Assembly (NCBI GenBank): GCA_003141855.1
Contig: PLNS01000007.1
Location: forward strand, 29,872 to 93,871
DNA: 64,000 nt
Direction of reading: 5' to 3'
Source: Candidatus Bathyarchaeota archaeon
GTDB lineage: Archaea > Thermoproteota > Bathyarchaeia > Bathyarchaeales > Bathycorpusculaceae
Positions 59,372 to 64,000 of the stretch are shown here, one piece after another. The stretch's first letter is position 1. Every line of letters starts with the position of its first letter. Both the position numbers and the translations under genes were made by a program. The notes beneath the pieces were generated by a model that did no database searches, was not told the DNA's origin, and saw nothing but the letters and a program-made list of their open reading frames with translations.

Positions 59372-59480
59372 CCCAATTTGACCTTAGCCTCTTATTGGTA
59401 CATAGAGACTAAAATCTTTAGTGACAAAAAACTATCGATTTAATGAGCATTTTATTAGAAACAGTATGCTCTTTGGGGTT

Positions 59481-59666
59481 TTAGTGCGGGATCTTTCCGT
59501 GAGCTTCGTCATGTTGTTTTCCATGCCAAGCTTTCAAGTGAAGTTCATACACGTTGTTTAGATGACTCTCAGTTGTGCTTATATCAGCAAAGGGTTCGCC
59601 GCATTCAGGGCAGAAGTATACATCCTGATTAGTTCTGCCAATTTCTCTTCTTGTCGCTTCTTTCAA
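59481..59666 (-). CDS. Small C2H2 zinc-finger protein (TTG start preferred)
   Basis: FCPECGEPFADISTTESHLNNVYELHLKAWH; GGAGGTGA upstream of the TTG. Confidence 0.82.
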   Translation of the reverse strand: MKEATRREIGRTNQDVYFCPECGEPFADISTTESHLNNVYELHLKAWHGKQHDEAHGKIPH

Positions 59667-59724
59667 AAAAATCACCTCCCCGGTAAAAAATTTGGAAGAA
59701 AATGCAAAGAGATTCCTAATTTAT

Positions 59725-59871
59725 TTACTCATTTTCGTGCTCTTTACCTTCTTCAATGAGCTCGCGGACTCTTGGACCGCCTTTTGCACCGCCTTTTTTC
59801 CCTGCATCTTGAACAGACATCTTACCCTTGGCCGTGTCCATGTCCTCGTTCTTATTTCTTCTTCTTGACAA
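59725..59871 (-). CDS. 48-aa KGG-motif stress-type protein (TTG start), not in the ORF track
   Basis: M(TTG)SRRRNKNEDMDTAKGKMSVQDAGKKGGAKGGPRVRELIEEGKEHENE*; GGAGGTGA upstream. Confidence 0.82.
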   Translation of the reverse strand: MSRRRNKNEDMDTAKGKMSVQDAGKKGGAKGGPRVRELIEEGKEHENE

Positions 59872-60032
59872 AAACGTCACCTCCATCCATGAAGCTGATT
59901 TTTCAGAACATAATGGTTAGCACCAATGAATGATTCATAAGGATATGTGGCTGTAAACATGAAGTAACATAGCCGCCTGTTTTGAATTCTTATTTACTAC
60001 GGTTGCATTGGTTAGGGTTTGTGTGAAAAAGT

Positions 60033-61379
60033 TTGTTACGGGATGCTTGGGCTGTTGCCATTGAGACTTTAAGTTGGATGGAAATGCAAAAACTAAGCGA
60101 ACGCTTAGCCCTAGCAAGAACCATCAAGCAGCTCGGCGCAAGCGACACCAGCGCCATCCGTTACGCTTACGGGTTAGTTGTTGAAACTACAAGGTGCAAA
60201 AACCTCATAGACAAAGTCGTAAACACGATTGTGGCGCCCAAAAAAATCGGCGAATACAACCTGGGCATCCAATCTTTCCTGCGGCTCTACGTTTACCAGA
60301 CAAGGGTTGTCAAGAAATGGGGTAAAGTGAACCTGAAAGAAGCTGAAAGCATCGCAAGTTTGGGCAGGTCGATACTGGGCTGGGAGACCGTGCGTGAAGT
60401 CGAGCCGTTTTTGGGCTTTTTATTAACCCGCCAGTTAGAGCCCATTCTGAAGGAAGCAAACGATGTGGAAAGAGTTAGCTTGCAAACTTATCATCCTTCT
60501 TGGTTTGTGAAGTATTGTTACAAGCTGTTTGGACGCGACCAAGCCATCGCCTTTTTAGAAGGCAGCATAAATCCGCCACCCACGTACGTCCGAGTTAACA
60601 CTTTGGCGGCAACGGAAGAGGCGGTTTTGCAAAAGCTCGAGGCTGAAGGCGTTAAACTCGAAAAAACTGAACCCTTACAATTTACCTATAAAATCATCGA
60701 GTACAAACAGCCGCTAAACACCCTTCCCAGCTACAAAGAAGGCTTATTCTACATCCAAGACAAAGCAAGCTGCTTCGCCGCACAAGCCGCAAACCCCAAG
60801 CCGGGCAATGTGGTTTTTGATGTTTGTGCTGCTCCAGGGGCTAAAACGACGTTTTTGGCTCAGCTTATGCACAATGAAGGCAGCATAGGCTCGGTTGATT
60901 TTTCGGCGCGGAGGATGAAGACGTGGCAGAAAGAAACCGCCCGCATGGGAACCAAAATTGCCCAGCCAGTAATCGCCGATGCGTGCGCTTCTTTGCCGTT
61001 TGTGGGTGAAGCGGATTTGGTGGTTTTGGACCCGCCCTGCACCAGCACAGGCGTTTTTGCTAAGCAGCCCTCGTCTAAATGGCGGCTCAGACCCAATTCT
61101 ATTGAGAAAATGGCTGAAATCCAGTGGCGAATGATTAACAGTTGCGCTGAGAAAGTTGCTTCAGGCGGCGCACTGACTTATTCCACGTGCAGCATAACTG
61201 AGGAAGAAAACGAAATGATAATCGAACGCTTCTTGAAAGGGCACCAAGAATTCGCCTTAGCAGAAATAACCCCGACGATTGGCTTGCCCGGGCTGCGAGG
61301 ACTAACCAAGTGCCAGCGGCTCTACCCGCACATTCACCAGTGCAACGGCTTCTTTATAGCAAAACTACAAAAACAATAA
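60033..61379 (+). CDS. RsmB/NOP2/Sun-family RNA m5C methyltransferase (likely start at an internal codon)
   Basis: VCAAPGAKTTFLAQLM, VVLDPPCTSTGVF, LTYSTCSITEEENE. Confidence 0.94.
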   Translation: MLRDAWAVAIETLSWMEMQKLSERLALARTIKQLGASDTSAIRYAYGLVVETTRCKNLIDKVVNTIVAPKKIGEYNLGIQSFLRLYVYQTRVVKKWGKVNLKEAESIASLGRSILGWETVREVEPFLGFLLTRQLEPILKEANDVERVSLQTYHPSWFVKYCYKLFGRDQAIAFLEGSINPPPTYVRVNTLAATEEAVLQKLEAEGVKLEKTEPLQFTYKIIEYKQPLNTLPSYKEGLFYIQDKASCFAAQAANPKPGNVVFDVCAAPGAKTTFLAQLMHNEGSIGSVDFSARRMKTWQKETARMGTKIAQPVIADACASLPFVGEADLVVLDPPCTSTGVFAKQPSSKWRLRPNSIEKMAEIQWRMINSCAEKVASGGALTYSTCSITEEENEMIIERFLKGHQEFALAEITPTIGLPGLRGLTKCQRLYPHIHQCNGFFIAKLQKQ

Positions 61380-61394
61380 GCGAAAACCGAAAAA

Positions 61395-61982
61395 TCAGGC
61401 TGTACCGAAATCGCCCAGTGTTCTTTGCGGGGTTTCTTTTGCGTATAGTGGGTAGGTTATTTTTGTTCCTTCCACGTGCGCCATTTCGTTGAGTTCATGT
61501 TTGATGACGCTGTCTTTGCTTATGATGTGTTCGACTTTTATGTGCCGTACCACGAGGGCGTCGGATATGAGGCTGCGGTGGCACCGCCAAGGCAACGCTT
61601 CAGCACACATCAACGCCAAACGGTTCTCCCTTGCCAACGCGACGATTTTAAGCAGATTATCAGTGAACTCTTGGGTTTGCATGTAGTCGGCGTAGCCCCT
61701 GAAACCGCTGTTTTTCCACGCCAAGTTGACGGAATCATGCTTTGGATGGCGTAAGCCGCCGATATCTGGCATGTGAATGTACCTTACGCCGTAGTGTTTG
61801 AGGCTTGTCGGCAGGGTTTCCTTGTTAAACTGGGGATTATGCCTGCTGCGGGGAACGGTACGCACATCCACCAGCAAAGTTACGCCATAAACCTCGAGCA
61901 ACTGCACGAATTCCTCGAGCGTTCGCGTGGAGTGCCCAATCGTTAAAACCACCACTTCTGACGCTTTAGCCAAACCACTCAA
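61395..61982 (-). CDS. DUF488 family protein
   Basis: VLTIGHSTRTLEEFVQLLEVYGVTLLVDVRTVPRSRHNPQFN...CAEALPWRCHRSLISDAL. Confidence 0.92.
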   Translation of the reverse strand: MSGLAKASEVVVLTIGHSTRTLEEFVQLLEVYGVTLLVDVRTVPRSRHNPQFNKETLPTSLKHYGVRYIHMPDIGGLRHPKHDSVNLAWKNSGFRGYADYMQTQEFTDNLLKIVALARENRLALMCAEALPWRCHRSLISDALVVRHIKVEHIISKDSVIKHELNEMAHVEGTKITYPLYAKETPQRTLGDFGTA

Positions 61983-62079
61983 CCCTCAAAACTAATTATG
62001 TGCGATAAAATATAAGAATCCAAGCTCTAACCGCCAACTAAAAGTTAACTTATTTTGCGGCTTCTATGGATCACACCAT

Positions 62080-62170
62080 CATATTTGGAGCCTAATAGAA
62101 ATAGGATGCAGAAACCTATAGGGGGTAGGTCACTATTGACGTTTTTTCTACCAAAAACATGCTAAAAAAA
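62080..62170 (+). repeat. Dispersed G-rich intergenic element, copy J (joins B-type and A/F-type halves)
   Basis: catatttggagcctaatagaaataggatgcagaaacctatagggggtaggtcactattgacgttttttctaccaaaaacatgctaaaaaaa. Confidence 0.65.
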
Positions 62171-62176
62171 TAGAAA

Positions 62177-63076
62177 CTATGTGCTTCTTGATTTTTCCAG
62201 TTGGCAGAGCAGTTCAAACACTACTTTCGCAGCTACAACCGCTGAGACTCCTTGGTCGTAGATGGGCGCAATCTCCAGCACGTCTAAGCCGACCACGCGT
62301 TTATCGCACAGTGCGCAGGCGATGTCGAGGAGCGCGGTTGGGTTGATTCCTTCAGGTTCAGGATTCTGCACCGCTGGAGCATATGCGGGGTCCAAAACGT
62401 CCATGTCCACTGTCAAGTACACGTTCTCGTAAGGCTCCAGTTTCTGCTTCAACTCCGCAATGACCTGTTCTGAGCCTTGCTTGATGATTTGCTGCGAAGT
62501 GAAAAAGCCCACTTTAGCCTTCTTGGCGTAAGCGAGTTCTTCTTTGCAGGCTGAGCGCGTGCCGACCTCGATTATTTTCGCTGGCTTAACCTGCTTGCTA
62601 ATCAGGTGCATAAACGTTGTATGCGAGAGAGTTACGCCCATAAATTCGGCGCGTAAATCAAGGTGCGCATCGAAGCTGACAATCGCCGTCTTCGCAGCCT
62701 TTGCGCCTAAACCCTTAGCGATTCCCAGCGTAACCGTGTGCTCCCCACCCAACGCCACAGGCATCTTGCCAGCCGCCAAAATATCCTCAACCACAAGCCT
62801 AGTCAAGTCAACGGTCTGTTTGGCGTCCATGGAAACATTCAAGTCCCCAGCATCATAGAGCGATAAATCTTCAAGGTCTACTCCGCTGCGGAAACTATAC
62901 GTTTCGATGTTCAATGACGCTTGGCGGATAGCGTTTGGACCAAACCTTGCCCCAGAACGGTAAGTGCTCGTGGCATCAAACGGCACGCCAAAAATCACGT
63001 AGTTTGCTTTTTCGAAGGGTTTCTGCCTGCCACCAAAAACGTTTGTTTGGGAAGTGTAGAGTTCAAGGTTGCTCAT
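62177..63076 (-). CDS. speB: Agmatinase/arginase family
   Basis: FGVPFDATSTYRSGARFGPNAIRQAS, ALGGEHTVTLG, SFDAHLDLR, LTVDMDVLDPAYAP. Confidence 0.94.
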   Translation of the reverse strand: MSNLELYTSQTNVFGGRQKPFEKANYVIFGVPFDATSTYRSGARFGPNAIRQASLNIETYSFRSGVDLEDLSLYDAGDLNVSMDAKQTVDLTRLVVEDILAAGKMPVALGGEHTVTLGIAKGLGAKAAKTAIVSFDAHLDLRAEFMGVTLSHTTFMHLISKQVKPAKIIEVGTRSACKEELAYAKKAKVGFFTSQQIIKQGSEQVIAELKQKLEPYENVYLTVDMDVLDPAYAPAVQNPEPEGINPTALLDIACALCDKRVVGLDVLEIAPIYDQGVSAVVAAKVVFELLCQLEKSRST

Positions 63077-63196
63077 CGCGTAAGTTCAATCCTCTCTTTG
63101 GGTATTTACAGGGCATCTCTAAACTCTTTCGCTCCAGACCCAATACATTAAATTTATTAATTAAACCCATACTGCATAAGGTAAAGGCGAACAACT

Positions 63197-63544
63197 GTGT
63201 CCCTAGCAAACAAACTAAAAACCTTCAAGCCCTTCCAACTAGCAGCCATAGCCTTCTACGCAGTCACAGGCATAATTCTACTGGCGTTTTTGCCCTTGAC
63301 AGGTTATCCGCCGCATCTTGGTTTTCTGGGAATCCTTAGCCTAATAACTGCTTACAGCATCTTTGTAAAAAGAGGTTGGGCACCATGGTTAGTCGCCGCC
63401 CTATTCATAGTAAACACGGCTTTTTCACTCGACATACTATTCTCAATAGGCTTCAGCAACGTACTAGTTGCCTTAAGCATGCTTGCTTACGCAGTTCTCA
63501 CATGGGTGTTTACGGCGTACATCCTATTGAAAAGAAAAGACTAA
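63197..63544 (+). CDS. Small multi-spanning membrane protein
   Basis: 115 aa, about 4 hydrophobic helices. Confidence 0.6.
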   Translation: MSLANKLKTFKPFQLAAIAFYAVTGIILLAFLPLTGYPPHLGFLGILSLITAYSIFVKRGWAPWLVAALFIVNTAFSLDILFSIGFSNVLVALSMLAYAVLTWVFTAYILLKRKD

Positions 63545-64000
63545 GCCCTAGCAGCAGAACCGCGGAAAAGCACAACCAAAACTTCTTCATCAGCATCTAC
63601 AAACTGCTCATTCTCCGCAATCTCCACAAACCCGTCAGCATTCGCCAGAGTGGTAATTGCGCCTGAAGCACCAGTCTCCACGGGTTCAGCAATCAAGCGG
63701 CAGTCCTTATCAAACTCTAATTTTACCATGACAAAGGTTCGCCTGCCCTTAGCGCTAAACATTCGTGAACCAGCAAAAGCCCTAACCATCTTCATGCCGG
63801 TTGCAGGTCGGCCAGCTAAACGCTGAATTAGCGGTCTAGCAAGCAGATAAAAAATCAGCAAAGCAGACGTTGGATGACCGGGAAGTGAGAAAACTGGTTT
63901 ATCCCCGACGAACCCGACGGTTGTGGGTTTGCCAGGCTTCACCGCTATTCCGTAAACAACGATTCCAGGCTTACCCAGCGAATCCACGATTTGGGGCGTG
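63541..64000 (-). CDS. moeA: Molybdopterin molybdotransferase MoeA-like, C-terminal part (runs off the window)
   Basis: GKPTTVGFVGDKPVFSLPGHPTSALLIFYLLARPLIQRLAG; frame open to the window edge. Confidence 0.88.
   Translation of the reverse strand, partial: TPQIVDSLGKPGIVVYGIAVKPGKPTTVGFVGDKPVFSLPGHPTSALLIFYLLARPLIQRLAGRPATGMKMVRAFAGSRMFSAKGRRTFVMVKLEFDKDCRLIAEPVETGASGAITTLANADGFVEIAENEQFVDADEEVLVVLFRGSAARA

Noticed and set aside
1-64000. CRISPR arrays, transposases, prophage genes, tRNA or rRNA genes
   Set aside because: Intergenic regions were read for regular spacer-repeat patterns, tRNA T-loop motifs and IS-type ORFs; none convincing. A tRNAscan/Infernal run would be decisive.

Overview
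Archaeal chromosomal window, gene-dense, about 65 supported CDS. No rRNA, tRNA or CRISPR array was recognised by eye. Gene content (S13-S4-S11 operon, exosome/proteasome supercluster, thermosome, RadB, PolB, XPD-like helicase, Clp1-like kinase, AglB/STT3, CarS, UbiA-type prenyltransferase, Tes-like radical SAM) fits a TACK-type archaeon, possibly Bathyarchaeia; this placement is inference. Main modules: (1) ribosomal operon at the left edge; (2) exosome (Rrp42/Rrp41/Rrp4)-SBDS-PsmA supercluster with Pcc1 and L37Ae; (3) cobalamin nucleotide-loop cluster (CobZ, DUF71/Dph6-like, CobT, CobS, CobY) plus a second, divergent CobS-CobY pair about 30 kb away; (4) ECF transporter T/A/A' module; (5) two paralogous membrane-anchored TIM-barrel-like proteins resembling glycoside hydrolases; (6) accessory surface-protein island at 23.8-26.3 kb; (7) GH130/GT4/six-hairpin/CBS glycan cluster; (8) tetraether lipid synthase-like radical SAM next to a UbiA prenyltransferase; (9) N-glycosylation genes (STT3, GPT, OST3/6-like membrane protein). 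The most interesting items are a dispersed G-rich intergenic repeat family, the divergent second CobS-CobY pair beside lipid genes, the GH130/GT cluster, an OST3/6-like protein, a PAC4-like protein, a RuvC-fold-like protein overlapping a Clp1-like kinase, an apparent non-canonical start for S11, a methyltransferase split by an in-frame TAG, a surface protein with its signal peptide in another frame, and four small genes absent from the supplied ORF track.
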